NCBI GenBank assembly: GCA_009760855.2 | Contig: WPIO01000049.1 | Coordinates: 1,910,001-1,974,000, forward strand | Source of the DNA: Cristatella mucedo | Lineage: Eukaryota > Bryozoa > Phylactolaemata > Cristatellidae | DNA length: 64,000 nt | Direction of reading: 5' to 3' | Position numbers and translations under genes: made by a program | Part shown: positions 11,641 through 57,679 of the stretch, in pieces | Position numbering within the stretch: the stretch's first letter is position 1 | How the letters are laid out: every line of letters begins with the position of its first letter | Notes under the pieces: model-generated | Told to the model about the DNA's origin: nothing | The model's database searches: none | What the model saw: the letters and a program-made list of their open reading frames with translations, nothing else

Positions 11641-12999
11641 TGCGTTCGCTTGTCGGACGGGCAGCCAGGTTAAGATCTATCTCGCCCTGCGTAGAACGGC
11701 GGCTATTACGCACTGGGTACTAGAGAACGCAGCGCTAATAAAGATAATGAAATAGTTCGTTTGGATATGTGCCACAAGAGAAATATATCCCGCTGCTTTA
11801 CCGCTCGCTGTCAGACAATCAATAGCCAAGGGCTTGGTGACCCGCGTGCGTTATCAAACGTGCAATGGCAAAACAAGTGCAATGCTTAGGCCAGCATGCT
11901 AAAGCAAGCATGAAGACACTCTCGGCGAGTGATTGCTAAGACCTCCGGCTAGTAATCTGCACCGCTCAGGTACGCACGCAAAGCAGCCCAGAGCAAAGCA
12001 AGATAAGTTCCGTGAGACAAAGGTAAATTGGACAGGAGCAGATTTTCATTTAGCTGAGACATGAAAAGGTTGCAAGGTTATCGCAAGCAATTACCACACC
12101 CTGAAGCAAGTGCCCGACTGTCCACGCTACGAGCTGAAGGTTTGATGAGCAGAAAGTTTCAATTCAGTTCGCGGGTCAGCGAGATTACTAGCGAAGTTGA
12201 GTAGCGAGTGGCGCGAGAGTACGCACGAGGAGCAAGGAGGTCGGGTAGGTCAAGGCTGGTGCACGCTAGTGCAAGCGACATTAATGCCAGACCGAGGCTC
12301 TTAAATCGATTCGACGCTCGATAGAGAGCCGCCAGTGAAGCGTTCAGCGAGGCTGCTGCGGGGAATCGACGGCTGCTCGCAGTGACACGACGACTGCAGC
12401 ACTCAGAAGCCTACGAAGGGCTCTTCGTTTCAAAATGATTATCGATTACCGATAGGGCAATTAGAGCGTTTCCGCGTTTAGGCGAGGCGAGGCGAGGCTG
12501 TGGCGTGGCGAGGCGAAGCGAGGCGTGGTGGAAAAGATGTACCCGCGGAGCATCGCTCGCGCGCGCCAGATGGCGCGTCGGGTTCGTGGCTTACGCGGTC
12601 GAGGAAATCGGGGAGGGGGGGAGCGGCCGAGCTGTAGCGAGTCATTCACTTTCCACCGCTTTTCGCTTTGCACGCTGAAAAGAAGTGAAGTCCTTGCCGG
12701 ATGCGCATCCGGGATTACGTAATGGAAGCGGACGAAGCCACGACCTTTCCCTGCGGTAGCCAAGACGAAAAATAATAATAATAATAATACATTGGATATG
12801 ACGCCCGCAAGTCCGCTAGCTTGTCATGAACTGATGCACGATACTCGTTCAGGTGAGCATTATAGCCGAAGAGCTGCAGCAGAGCTGCATAGAGCTGCAG
12901 GGGGGCGCGGGTGGGGGGAGCGTCGGGCCGCTAGCCGCGAAGCGCGCGCCTTACGAGTAGCTTAAGGCTAATCTCCTATACGGAGGCTGGACTAGAAGG
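11641..12999. other. No gene recognised
   Basis: Unique-looking sequence; a short GAGGC/GTGGC repeat at 12480-12530, a GC-rich block to 12950 and an ATA run at 12770-12788. Upstream exons of the tail-anchored coiled-coil gene could hide here but none could be supported. Confidence 0.4.
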
Positions 13000-13865
13000 C
13001 TTTGCTCTTCAAATAGGTGATGCTGTTGCGCGACCATCGCCGTGTGCTCGGAATTTAGGTGTCGTCTTTGACAACTGCCTAAATCTTGAAAGCTCTGTCG
13101 AGACGACTGCCTTCACAGGTAACCATCACTTTCGATTCCATTATAAGATTAGGAACTGTTTTCCACGATGACTTGCAAAAAATTGAACTAGCTCCACAGT
13201 TCTGTCTCGGCTACATTATTGTAATTCCTTTTTGGCTGGGCTACCGAAAAGAGCATCAGATGGCCACAGCAGATGGCTATGAATATGGCTGCAAGGCTAG
13301 TTGGAAAATGCCTGAGGTGTGAACATGTGCCCCCTTCGCTAAAAAAGCTAGGATGGCTGCCGTTTGATCCACGAATACGGAGCAAAGATCTTACGCTGAC
13401 CCACAAGGCCCGTCACGGCTTGACTACTCCATACTTAGCTGAAGCTGCTGCACCAGTTTCAGCCTCCTCGTGCCCTCAGGTCCTGTATGGACTATAAATT
13501 AGCTGTTCCCTTCCTCCGCTTAAAGACCCTTGGCGACATAAGCTTTAGATCTGCAGGTTCTAGACTGTGGAACTCACTTCCACGATTCTTAGGCAACGTC
13601 AATTAGTCTCCTGCTGCCGACTATGGCACTCCTTTTCAGCCGTCCTGAGCTGCTACTTCCATGCTACGCACTACATTAACTGCTCTCCTGACTCTGCTAT
13701 GCTTCCCCACTTTCTCTCTGTTGCGTGAAATGAAGTCTGTCGGCTACCAAATGCGTACCGAAAGCCGCTCAGGCACAGAAAACTCTCCCGCGTAACGCTC
13801 ATGTAGTCTTTGCGGATTCTTTGGATCTTTGTGGAGTTCCAGATGGAGATACATTCATACATTGC
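13000..13865 (+). mobile_element. LINE-B copy with reverse transcriptase C-terminus, degraded
   Basis: Frames broken by shifts give ARNLGVVFDNCL, SRLHYCNSFLAGLP, LKKLGWLPFDPRI and SAGSRLWNSLPRFL, the usual C-terminal motifs of CR1-like reverse transcriptases. The LINE-B 3' UTR follows to about 13865. Confidence 0.8.
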
Positions 13866-14084
13866 ACGAAGTTGCGCCAATGATTAACCACGATACAATC
13901 TTCCATTGGATATCGGAAGCATCTGCAGCGGTGCTTGCCACCGTAAAATTCATTTCCGACATTCTTTGGTATTACTAACAGCGTGCAGTAGCGGCTTCTG
14001 CGCTAAAGTCCTTTCCTAAAGCCGTAGCACTACTAAAGGCGTCTGTTCCTGCTGACGCGTGACGAGTACTAGTAAAGCTAATCA

Positions 14085-14560
14085 TAAAGATAACATTAGT
14101 AATAATAATTACTTTTTTATAGCACCCTTTGAAAACTAAATCTCGTTCAAGGCACTCTGCATATGTTAAGACCACGTAGTACGGCTGAAGGATCACGTGC
14201 GCATCACGTGCTGCCTAAATACGCGTTAGCGCGCCGACGTAGCAGAGCGCGGCAGCAATAAATTGAGAGCGTAAACACCTAGTCAAAGCAAGTGCATTTC
14301 GTTAGCGTACAGCGGTCTACGCGATAGCCTCAGAAAGGCTGTATTTGTGCAGCACCAGCCATTGCGTACCACTCACTTCCTCAAGGCCTTCAGTACGCGC
14401 GTTCCTTTTCTGTTGCAGAATTCTTTCGAAAACCGAAGTTCTTGCAAACATCGTATACCGAGACAGAGACAGCCAAGTCTTTCCTTAGCAGCGAATGCGA
14501 AGTGCCTATAGAGAGATTGATTTCTCTGAGGGCGCTATAGAGACTGTATTATTACTATTT
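14085..14560. repeat. LINE-A tail relics (minus at 14085-14170, plus at 14480-14560)
   Basis: Both carry the stem-loop sequence and T/A-rich tail without a body. Between them a strong acceptor (CCTTTTCTGTTGCAG at about 14415) opens a short frame (ILSKTEVLANIVYRDR), but it has no good donor and does not fit the next exon's phase. Confidence 0.55.
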
Positions 14561-14764
14561 TTAACTCTTTTGCTCAAAGGTTTCATTGTAATTGATCAGT
14601 TCGAATCCCTAAGAGCAAAACCGACTCGCCGTCTATTGATTTGGGCTTCTTTATACCGCTTAAACATAGATTATGACACACTAGGTTCCCAAACATCGTC
14701 ACTCAGGAACCGCTAATATTCACAGGTACTATCGCGGCGTTGTATGAGAATAGTCTTGTACCTT

Positions 14765-15047
14765 TTCTTATGCAACGACAACTACTCTCCTGGTGCCGAC
14801 TATGGCTCATCCTTTCCAGCGGTCCTGAGCTGCTACTTTCATGCTACTCACTAACTCAACTGCTCTCCTGACTCTGCTATGCTTTCCACTTTTTCTTTGT
14901 TGCGTGAGACGAAGTCTGTTGGGTACCGAATGCGTACCGAAAGCCGCTTAGGCTGTGAGTGCGCTATACAAAACTCTCCTGCGTAACACCCACATAGACT
15001 TTATGGCATTGTGGAGTTACCGACGGAGATACATTACATTACATTAC
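14765..15047 (+). mobile_element. LINE-B 3' end
   Basis: Well preserved 3' UTR ending GACGGAGATACATTACATTA, i.e. the ATTAC repeat tail. It lies about 100 bp before the first detected exon of the tail-anchored gene. Confidence 0.85.
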
Positions 15048-15147
15048 CTGGATAGTAAGTGTCGTTTTCTTATTGCTTTAGACGTATAGGGAATGGTTAC
15101 CAGCCTAGTTTCCCAGCTAGTTACCAGCCTCTGCTTTTTTATTCGAG

Positions 15148-38632
<23,485 letters not shown>

Positions 38633-38749
38633 GCTCGCCGCGTCAGCAGTTTAGGGGTTTTGCAGGAACCCTACATAAAGCAGCACTATCATTGGTGAAA
38701 AAAATGAGTGTACATTATTAATTGTACAGTTTATGCTTTGATTGCTTCT

Positions 38750-38755
38750 AATAAA
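38750..38755 (+). promoter_or_regulatory. Candidate polyadenylation signal AATAAA
   Basis: AATAAA 118 nt after the stop codon of the tail-anchored coiled-coil gene, in AT-rich non-coding DNA. Position fits a short 3' UTR. Confidence 0.5.
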
Positions 38756-38939
38756 TGTATTACAATGTACTTAAAACTACTCCCGCAGGTTGCAAGTTCA
38801 AATGTAATTAATGTTTAGGGTATGAACTGTGGTTATCACCACCTACTGAGCATCGCCAAACAGAACTTTACTCTGCCCATTGGTGGCTAAATTTTTGAAT
38901 ACCCAGAGAAAGAGCTATCATCAGAGGTACTGCTAGCGG

Positions 38940-39060
38940 TATCATGACTTTTGGCCCTGTCGGTAGAGCATTGGCCCAGAAAAACCGGATGCTGCGTGAT
39001 CGAGATCCCGCTCGATGCCAGTCTTTCACCACCTGGTAGGAAAATGGCTTTCAGTAGTTA
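38940..39060 (+). repeat. tRNA-like SINE head
   Basis: GTCGGTAGAGCATTGGCCCA resembles a tRNA A box; GATCGAGATCCCGCTC about 40 bp on is a B-box candidate. No clear tail. Confidence 0.4.
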
Positions 39061-39079
39061 TTTTTCGCGTGAATCAACT

Positions 39080-40670
39080 ACTTGCTAAAGCTCCCAATAT
39101 CAGGCAAAGTTACACTGAAAAGTTGGTAGCTGGAGAGAGAGACACAACGGACTTGTAAGAATAATGCTTGCAGATAAGTTGCGGTAATGTGATTCGCATA
39201 GTTTGTCGTGCCGTACAACTTATTTGAAATAGATAAGGAAAATTTGAGTGAGATGCTTAGTAGCTGCTGAAATATCCTGGCAAGACCTCGAAAACGCGAT
39301 CTGACAAACAAGAAATGGACACTGTTCACGACATGCATGACCGTTATAACTACGTTTTTTATTTCGCTGCATCTTAACTAAATCTCTTTAGGCACTAAAT
39401 TTAAGCTGGAAATACCAATATGCTCCTATAGGCAGGATTTTCGGGACGCTGAAAAAAGTATACTCGCTCTCGTAAATCAGAGCTAGAAAGGCATCAGCAG
39501 TGAATTGGCTGAAATCATTTCGAGCCCATATCCTCGGATATGAACTAAGCAATTGTGCAAGCAGTATGTATAGGATGGTGGTAATAATACATATCGATGA
39601 GTAAGCTCTGTCAGCTTAGGATACGTACCGCATAAATTTAAAATCAGCACCACCAGTATAGTATAGCAAGTAAAACCGGAAGCGTGTCGGTCCCCGGTAT
39701 TTCGCCGGTGGATCGCGAGGCTGAGGCACTTCCGTTTGACGGCCATTCTTGCTGCTGCTGCCGGCACAACTTCTTGGGGTGGTGTATTTCACTGTCTCTG
39801 AATAAGAACGCTTTCGTACCAAGCCTTGACTGACGAGAATTCGTGCACAATTTAATGTAATGCATTCGCCTAAAACTGCTTAGTTTTATTTATATTTATT
39901 TATTTATTATTGCATTTATTTATTTTATTTGCCTAAAACTGCTCCTCTAGTTTTTCCCGATGTTGTGTGCGAAACTGCTGCTGTATTTAGCGAAGCGCCT
40001 TACACCTATTACACTCGTGACTCACCTGCGGCCAACAGTTGAGCCTTTGAAGCAGCGAAGCGTCTCAGGCCACTAATGCAGGTTATATTTCGTGTCATCT
40101 GCTTCAATTGATGGGGCTCTCGTATGTGTGCCCGTTGAGAGTAATCAAGGAGAGTCTCGCTTACCGCGAAAGGGCGTCCGCTGTGTCTCCGTGAGACTCC
40201 CACTACAACAGCTGCCACCGGAACCACTATCGTACAACACCTATCTGCACGTTAATTTGACTTTCTTACCTAAGTTATTACCTTACACTAAGTTATTACC
40301 AAACTCAGGGCTTCGTTACGCCTCCCACTAATCTCGTTAAGCATTATGATGCTACATCACAAATTTGCTCGGCTGATCGCTTGACTCGGAATCCGACCCA
40401 CTCCTGTTTCGCTCTTTGCATTCAAGTGCATCTTGATTGAGATCTCGCGGGCTTCCGGGAGTGCTGCAATGACAGGGCTCATAACGATCTACCTCCGCGA
40501 TTACTCAGAGCGATTCTTGCGCAGAAGCGCGAGACGAGGAGGCTCCTACTCCTAGAAGCAGTACTCAGATGATCGCTGCCATGATCCTGTCTAGTCCCGG
40601 CTCCGCAGAGGTACACGCTCCCGTGGTACTTAGTGATGTAGCCTGCGAAGACTGTGGCTCCGGCTAGTTG
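39080..40670. other. Intergenic, nothing recognised
   Basis: Short open frames only; a TTTA-rich patch at 39885-39930. Confidence 0.4.
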
Positions 40671-40675
40671 ATTTA

Positions 40676-41075
40676 CCATGTAATGTATCTCCGTCTGTAA
40701 CTACACAAAGTCATAAAGACCATGGGGGTGTTACGCAGGAGAGTTTTGTTTAGCGCACTCACAGCCTAAGCGGCTTTCGGTATGCATTCGGTAGCCAACA
40801 GACTTCGTCTCACGCAACAAAGAGATAGTGGGAAGCATAGCAGAGTCCGGAGAGCAGTTGAGGTAGTCAGTAGCATGGAAGTAGCAGCTCAGGACCGCTG
40901 AAAAGGATGAGCCATAGTCGGCAGTAGGAGAGTAGTTGTCGTTGCGTAAGAAGTGTGGAAACGAGATTCCACAGTCTAGGACCTGCAGAGCTAAAGCTTC
41001 TGTCGCCAACGATCTTTAAGCGGAGGAATGGAACAGCTAATTTACCATGGGATGGGAGTCGCGGGAAGGCGACGG
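40676..41075 (-). mobile_element. LINE-B copy with reverse transcriptase C-terminus
   Basis: On the minus strand it encodes KLAVPFLRLKIVGDRSFSSA and GPRLWNLVSTLL, then the LINE-B 3' UTR and ATTAC-type end at 40676. Frame is open in this part but truncated upstream. Confidence 0.85.
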
Positions 41076-43714
41076 CAAGCCAGGGCATTGGGACGCTGGA
41101 CGTCGTGGCGTCATCGCTTGAGTTCCGCCTACACACACAAGGTATTTGACGCAGCAAATGTAACATCTTACAATCCACGGCATTCGGCTACAGCGACCCG
41201 AGCCAACACCGCAGTCGACGCCCGCGGGTTCGGCTCGGGTTGCTATGAGCGTAGCGGCATTGCCTGCGCAACGCTGGCAATTCAGCAGCGCCTGGGCGCC
41301 GCCATGCAGAGCTGGAGCTCGGCTAGAGAACGGTACAGGGTAGGGCTCTGAGTCACACCCCTCGTAGGTGAAGGTGACTAGGCGCGGCTGACGCTGTGTA
41401 CAAATGGCAGCCGCAAGATCGGCCGGCGGGGGGCTCGATGAGCGCGAGCCGTCGGCTACGTTCTTGGAAATTGCGGAGGTGCGTTTCGTAAGCGTTAGAC
41501 GCAAGAGAACGCTTCCGTAGGCAGTTGGCCTTGGTCTTTTGCTGATCTGTCGGCTCTTGCTTCGGGCGACTTTTGTTGAGCACTGCTCGCCATCGGCCAC
41601 CTCATCCCCATTCGCCCTACGTGGCTGCTCGCGCAGTGCGAGGCTGTCCGCGTCGCGGACGTCTTTCGCTCGCGCGAGAGTTAAATTTTTGACTTAAAAT
41701 TTCTGCTAGCCTAAAGTTTAGTTCAGAACTGACCGTGGTGGCATTGTCTGCACCCAGCGGCGAACGAGGAGAGGCGCGTGGGCGGCTTTCGGGAGACGAG
41801 ATAGGCTGAATGGTAATCCCGGAAGCTGACTTGGTTCATCGTGCTGGTGTGGTGATACGACGCGATGGCTAGAAAAGCTCTTAGATGCGACCGCTTGCGA
41901 TTCGGCCTAATTCGGCCCCTGTCTGGGCAGTCGGTTCTACAACGCTCGCCGTTGCCCGCGCGTCGTTGCATCCGGTGACGCACACGGGCCTGCTAGGGCC
42001 TGCTAGAACTGCTCATTTGTCAGCCCTCAATTCCGATTTTGACTCAGCTGGATTACCGGATTATGATAAGGCGAAACAGGACATGCTTGCTTCCCCTTCT
42101 CAGGGCGAGAAGGAGGAGGAGGAAGAGTGCATGTGGGAAGTGGATGTTGGTAGTAGGCCCTAGGCACACCGGCCGATACGATGCGCGAGCCGTGTCCTCA
42201 CGTTAAGACTTTTAATTCTCCCGAGGCTGCGAAATTTCGACCGGCCCCGGGTTCTGTACCGTAGCTCTCCTTATGCTTCGCGTAACGTTGTAGCAGTTAG
42301 CGACGAGGCTGACACCGTCGCCTGTGCGCCGACTGACAAGCGACCTCTTCTCTGTGCCTAACTGGACGGAAGGATGTGCAAACCTTATGTCGTGTCGCGT
42401 TGTGATTTCTTTCTACTCAGGAGCGGACCTGGCTACCTGCTTTCAGGAATGATAACGACGTCCTTCAAAGTTTTCCTTCTTCGCGGCGAAGGTTTTTTGC
42501 ATGCGATAGTTTTTCTGCTGCTAAGCCCCCCCCCCCACACACACATCCTTACCCTTTTGCTGTCGTAAGTAGTTTGTGGTTGTCACTCTGTGAGTCGCTG
42601 CAGATAATGGCGGCGGGTCTATAATTGTATGACGGATAAGGCTCGCAGCATTTATGACAAGGAAGAGAACTCAGCGAGGTTAGCAAGGAAAGAGTTTGTT
42701 TGCTCAGGGACTCAGTTCAGTTTGCAGGATCGAGCCGGAAGCTTCCAGATTGGAACGGAGCGGAGAAATCTCGGTTCCACATTGGCCGCTTCAGCTGCTT
42801 CAGCAGGCTAGCTGCTGTTTGATATACAGCAGTTTCACGCTCAGTAAAAGAACGTGTGGGTCGGGGGGTCTCATCATTGCGTCCTATGGATAAATGTGCT
42901 ATGTGGAGCTGTTAGTTTGGACAGCTCCAATTAAACAGACGACCGGACGAGTCGTACTGCTGTAGTGCGTTAATGTGACTTGGGTCTACTAGGAAGACAA
43001 TTACTTTTCCCACAGAAAGATACGATAGCTCCTTGAAGTTATATTGCATTCGCGGCAACACCGTCGCAAGTTGCAGAGCTGCAGCGTCATCTGCTTTAAG
43101 CATGTGCTGTTAAGTTCTCGCCTTGTAGTACTATAAAGGTGCCTTCTTTGAAGCGATTTTCCGACTAGTGGTCAATGTCAATGCCGGATCCACAAGTGAA
43201 TCCCAGTGAGGCCCTGAAATTAAGCTGTTACCGAAAGTTTAATAAAACTTGTCATCGCAAGCTGTTCCACATTGTAACTGACTGAATGCTTTGCACTATT
43301 CTCGCTGGCTTTTTTCGGTCCAGTGGTCTGAAATTCAACGCCGATATGGCTGCAGTTGCACTGCTTGCACGCCCTGCACTGTAGACTTTCGTGCTCGGCT
43401 TTCGATCGGCTGAAATGAAATGCTGCTGCTGCTGCTTCGATTAAGCCATTGCATTTTTCGTACGCACTGGCAAGTGGAGGTGTTTACTAATGGGCTGTGG
43501 CCGAAGCTTGCACTTACCTGAGTCTGGCTTAGGAACTGCCATGGCAGAATTATGCAGTCGACACGAGTTAATCGTGACTACGAAGGGCAATACTATTGCT
43601 CCCTATTCGTGGCTTGCGAAGGCGCGATGCTGAACCAGTTGGCTAACTAAGATGTCATTATGTGCTACACTATGCTTCGTGTCCAGATGTGTCCGGTCTG
43701 CAGCATCTGATAAA
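41076..43714. other. Intergenic, no gene supported
   Basis: A minus frame of 187 codons (41600-41037) overlaps the LINE-B end and was not accepted. Otherwise unique-looking, with a C run at 42526-42534. Confidence 0.4.
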
Positions 43715-43870
43715 TATAAATAAATACAATTCATTTATATAGCGCCCCAAGAGAACTTAATCTCTATTCAGGTGCTTCACATATGCCTCGGAGCTCGAGC
43801 CCACGACCTCAGCCAGACCTTGGTCGGGGCAAGCACCTTAACCGCTGGACCAAACCAGCTCGGCAATGAT
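43715..43870 (-). mobile_element. tRNA-derived SINE carrying a LINE-A-type tail
   Basis: Read in reverse: tRNA-like head with A box TGGTCCAGCGGTTAAGG and B box GGGCTCGAGCTCC, then AAGCACCTGAATAGAGATTA and TTCTCTTGGGGCGCT, the LINE-A stem-loop region, and an AT-rich end. Confidence 0.8.
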
Positions 43871-44344
43871 ACCATACTCGTGCCTGCCAATTCTAGGATT
43901 CGACCCCTTATTTTGTCTAATTACGTACACTAGGTGTGTGGCACCATGAGCAGTCTTTATGGTGCTTGCTGGCTGACACGTTGATTGGTCTCTCATCTCT
44001 TCACTTTTGGCCGAGTTTTTTCGTGACACCTTTCGTAGCGATCTGTGCATCATCCTCGATGTCATGCGCATCATGCCGTGTAAGCCAGCCAGGCACCCAA
44101 CTGTTTTAAGGCACCCAGTTCATGGCGTTGGGCTGAGGCATAGCGATCTTGCCTGTTGATCGCCTTTTCGCCAATTGGCCATCAACAATGTCTCGTGCGT
44201 GAAGAATAGTTACCAACCCGTGGACGGCCAGTCTTCTGTTCAATAGCCGACTCTCCTGCATGTTAGTTACTTCACGCTTGCTGCAGTGGTCAGAAATCCT
44301 TGACCTGTGTCGCATCTCTGGGTCTTAGCCAAAGGATAATGTGC

Positions 44345-44495
44345 TCGCACTTCACGACTTCACAGGTCGTGCTTTCGAGTCCTGCAGCCGGCATTTCATT
44401 ACTGCTCAGCGCAAGCAGCTCGTGGTAGCCGTAAAGGCTGCTCAGCTGCTATACAAATGAGGCTGTTAAATCAGCCTTGACCTTTACTTTTACTT
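44345..44495 (+). mobile_element. SINE-2 copy just upstream of YIPF6
   Basis: B-box-like TTCGAGTCCTGCAG, then the SINE-2 body (GGTAGCCGTAAAGGCTGCTC, TATACAAATGAGGCTG). It ends about 100 bp before the YIPF6 start codon. Confidence 0.7.
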
Positions 44496-44601
44496 TATCT
44501 GCCATCAGACCAGCGAGCAGTGTACCCCTGCTGCTTTCTGCGTCGGCTGACGAAGCCATGGTATTACGTGTTATTACAATGTCATTACTAGCATTATCAC
44601 G

Positions 44602-54288
<9,687 letters not shown>

Positions 54289-54869
54289 CTCGTGCCACCA
54301 GGCGCACTGGATGACACGCTTTGCTGACATCGTCTGTGCGCCGCACTGCTGCTTCGAGAATCCTCTTGGGATCCCAGTTGTGCGTTGCACTACAGGGGGC
54401 GCTATTTTTCGTGCTCACGACGGGCTTGCACGGGTAGCACGTTGCTGCGATGCAAACTCCTGTGGCCACGCGCGAGCTCCAGTGGGCTAAGGCCATCGGG
54501 CCAGTGGCCGACTTCCTGTGCCTGCGACTTCTTATGTCTGCGACTTCCTGTGCCTGCAACTTCCTGTGCCTGCATTGCCGGCAGGCGTCTGGTGCGTGTC
54601 CAGTGGACGTGAAACCTGCCTGCACGTAGTCGACGCCAGAGTCTCTTCGGTTGCATTTCTCTTGAAATGGCAACGTTGCGTTAAGCAGCCTCTCAAAGCC
54701 AGCACTGCAGTTCGCTTGCAATTATTTATTTGTAGTCGCCCATTTCTTAGTTTCCGGACTTTCAATACAGTTAGCTGAGATCATCAGCTTCATTTCTTTC
54801 AATCGGTTGCATCACATGGACTTTGAGCTTTGCTGCAATGCCGTTTAGTTTGTATGGGCCGTGATAGCC

Positions 54870-55015
54870 CAGGCGTTTCTCTTCACGACTGAAGTCGTGG
54901 GTTCGAATCTTGCAGTTGGCGATCCTGTATTGCCATCTCGAAATGGTGGTGATAGCCGTTAAGGCTCTCCAGTCGCTATACGAATATGGCTGTTAAATTA
55001 GCCAATATATTTTTA
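54870..55015 (+). mobile_element. SINE-2 copy
   Basis: GAAGTCGTGGGTTCGAATCT, GGTGATAGCCGTTAAGGCTC and TATGGCTGTTAAATTAGCC with an AT-rich end. Downstream of YIPF6. Confidence 0.8.
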
Positions 55016-55264
55016 ATAATGCTAAGTAATGACCCGCCGGAGCAATCTTAGCAAGGGCAAATTGAAGCCACCGGCATCGCTGCCTTTTTGTTTGGTCTTC
55101 AGCTTTTGGCAGTCAGTAGACCTAGCGGGACCCGTGGCAGCTAAGCTAATTATTGCGATTGAATAAAAGCTGATTTTGGTAAAGTTAATCTATTTTACAA
55201 AGCCAAATGTCGTGCTCTGTTGCGATAAACGTAAGTTCATAAGGGCATTGGTATATACAAGTAA

Positions 55265-55380
55265 AGAGTAGCCAGACGACTGAGTCGTGCAGGACTCGAA
55301 CTCACGATCTGAGTCTTCAAGGTTGAGATCGATTGCATCAACCCTGGACTGAGACTTAACTATAAGGCGAGTGTATCTAA
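55265..55380 (-). repeat. tRNA-like SINE head
   Basis: Reverse strand: AGTCTCAGTCCAGGGTTGAT as A-box region and GTGAGTTCGAGTCCTGC as B box; no tail recognised. Confidence 0.55.
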
Positions 55381-57679
55381 CTTTCGTGTCTGCATCGTAA
55401 ACGGGACCCTGTTAGGCATGCAATGCACAAGCGATCTGCTCGCCACGACTAGCCTCAGCTAGCTGCTAATGTTGTGTGTGTTCGTGCCTGGCTGTATCAA
55501 AGTCAGCTGGTGACCCTATTGGCTGTCTTATATGGTGACCCTGGCCTTATCGGTATTGAACCTCTCGAATATCTCACATGCCAGTATTTGGCAGTACTAG
55601 TGATGACCCTAAGTATTTCCTCGGGAACTTGAACATCGAACAGGTGCAGGTAGGTGTACGGCTATCGATTGCAATGGCAATTACAGGTTGCCGTGCATTC
55701 CAGTTTTTCAGTTAAATATGACCGAGCGACTCGCGTATGGACCTCGGCATCAATGAGTGGTCTGAAAGCTGGACTGTACTGCTAGTGCGTACTAGAGGCT
55801 TGAGCCGATAGGTGTGCAAGACTCCAGCTACTCACATCGAGCTGCCGTGTGCCGTTCGCTGGTCTGCACATCTGTGTCTCGATGTACGTACCAATGTCAA
55901 CGGTTCTACAAAAAGGTAATTGTAACGGCCACAGCTACTGCTAGGGACGAACTCTTGTGCCGACTCTGTTCAGCCTCGATGTTCGACATTGTTTTAAAGC
56001 GCCGATCACATGGTTCCTCAATACTAGTGCCAAGTGGACGCTTCACCAGCGTCAGCTGACCGGCAACAAATATTATTCACAGCGGGAGGAATTAGGATTC
56101 TGCACCCCGAGGACCCCACAGTTCGTGGCAGGCACTAACCTCCAGAGCTCCACTGCCGACAACTATGCGAAGAGGCAGCTGCGCTCATGCTTCCCTATGC
56201 AAAGTCGCCTACTTCTTGCGTGACCCGAATTTGTAAAGGCAGAGCGACTCCTTTGACCGTGTAGCTTCGTCAAATGCAAATCGTCACCAGAGTCGGTGGC
56301 TTCTTTGCCCAGAGCATCACGTGACCTCGATGAAGAGGCAAACGCATAGAGCTACGCGTCCGTTTTCCAACTGCCTTCGAGTAGTAATGAAACGAAAGGT
56401 GTTTATTTGAAACCTCGTGCGTAAGAGCGAATCACCCATTGGGCATGTAGCTCGCCTTAGCTGTTGCATATATATGGTGACTTTGTGGCTTATGAGACCG
56501 GTTTGTATTCCATTGATTTGCCTAGCTCGATCGTTTGCCAGCGTCGCGTGCCCAGCTCCTCAGCCAAGCCCTTGCGGGTTGTCAGGCCTTGCCAAGTGCC
56601 TCCCGGCGACTCTCATTGCCAAGCCGTTTGCAATTACGATCTCGAGCGCATTTTCAGACTGATCCTTTTCCGATCCGCCCGTCGCCCGTTGCCCGAGCGA
56701 TTCGCATCGTTTCGTACTAGGTAGACCTTTGCTAATTGATCTTTAGCCGCAGGAGGAGCGAACGCCGCAGGAGGAGCTGCACAGGATCGAGAGCCAGGCC
56801 TAGCCGTCAATTGCTCGCTGTCATCAGAACGCTGCTTCGTGCCGCCTAATTCTTCGACAGCCTTTGGTGCCCTTGAATACTGGGTCGATATGCAGAGTGA
56901 CAGGTGCTCAATAAATGGCTCATCACCTTTCTGCATCGCTTCGAGACAACAGCTACAAGTTGTCCACCGTAGACAGAGAGAGGCTTAGCAATGGCTGACT
57001 ACTCCTGGTCATCTACTACAAGTAGACGGTAGTCCAGAAGGTTGTTGCCGGGCGAAATCAGTCATCTCGGAGACATTCTTGTTAGCTTCTCGTAGTTATA
57101 ACAAACTTAGCTACTGTAGCCGGCCGCTAGACTGCCAAGTTAGATACGAGTGTGCGTATAGCCGCACACCATCCGGGTGCTCAGAAGAATTTCGAAAGTA
57201 TGCGCATCTCAAAATTCTTATCTCCTTCTTATCTGAAAGAACTGGCACGCGGCGGCCTATGAGTGAAAGAACGTCTCCCTCGGGTGTCCTGGATGCGGAA
57301 CATAATCTCTTGGATACAGAATAATGCCTTAAACATTCTGAAAGGCCATTTTAGACGGGCGCAATATTGGAGGCTCTTCGAAGCTACTACATTCATTCGA
57401 CGCACGCAGCCGTTTCTTCCGGTTTTCCCAGAAGCTGCTAGAACGCTTCGACGAACGGCTGTGGACCTCCGCGCGTTGCACTGGCGAAGCATTAAGAAGC
57501 CGCTATCAAGAGTTTTTTCTCAGGGTGCCTCTTAGCTAAAATTATATGGTTTGCACGTTCGCACTAGCCGAAAAACGTCTTTAGGTCACGCCCGCTAGGC
57601 CTGCCGAGCAGTGTCATCCTGGTCGTCCAATAGCTGGCTCGACGTCGCAGCGTCTTGAGTTGAATTACTAAAATTTGAG
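55381..57679. other. Intergenic, no gene supported
   Basis: Several overlapping frames of 80-90 codons on both strands (for example 57079-57535) without recognisable family or splice structure. Confidence 0.4.

Noticed and set aside
14415-14480. Possible small exon (strong acceptor, frame ILSKTEVLANIVYRDR)
   Set aside because: No acceptable donor and its phase does not fit the next exon at 15148.
41037-41600. 187-codon minus frame
   Set aside because: Its end runs into LINE-B sequence and the rest has no recognisable domain.
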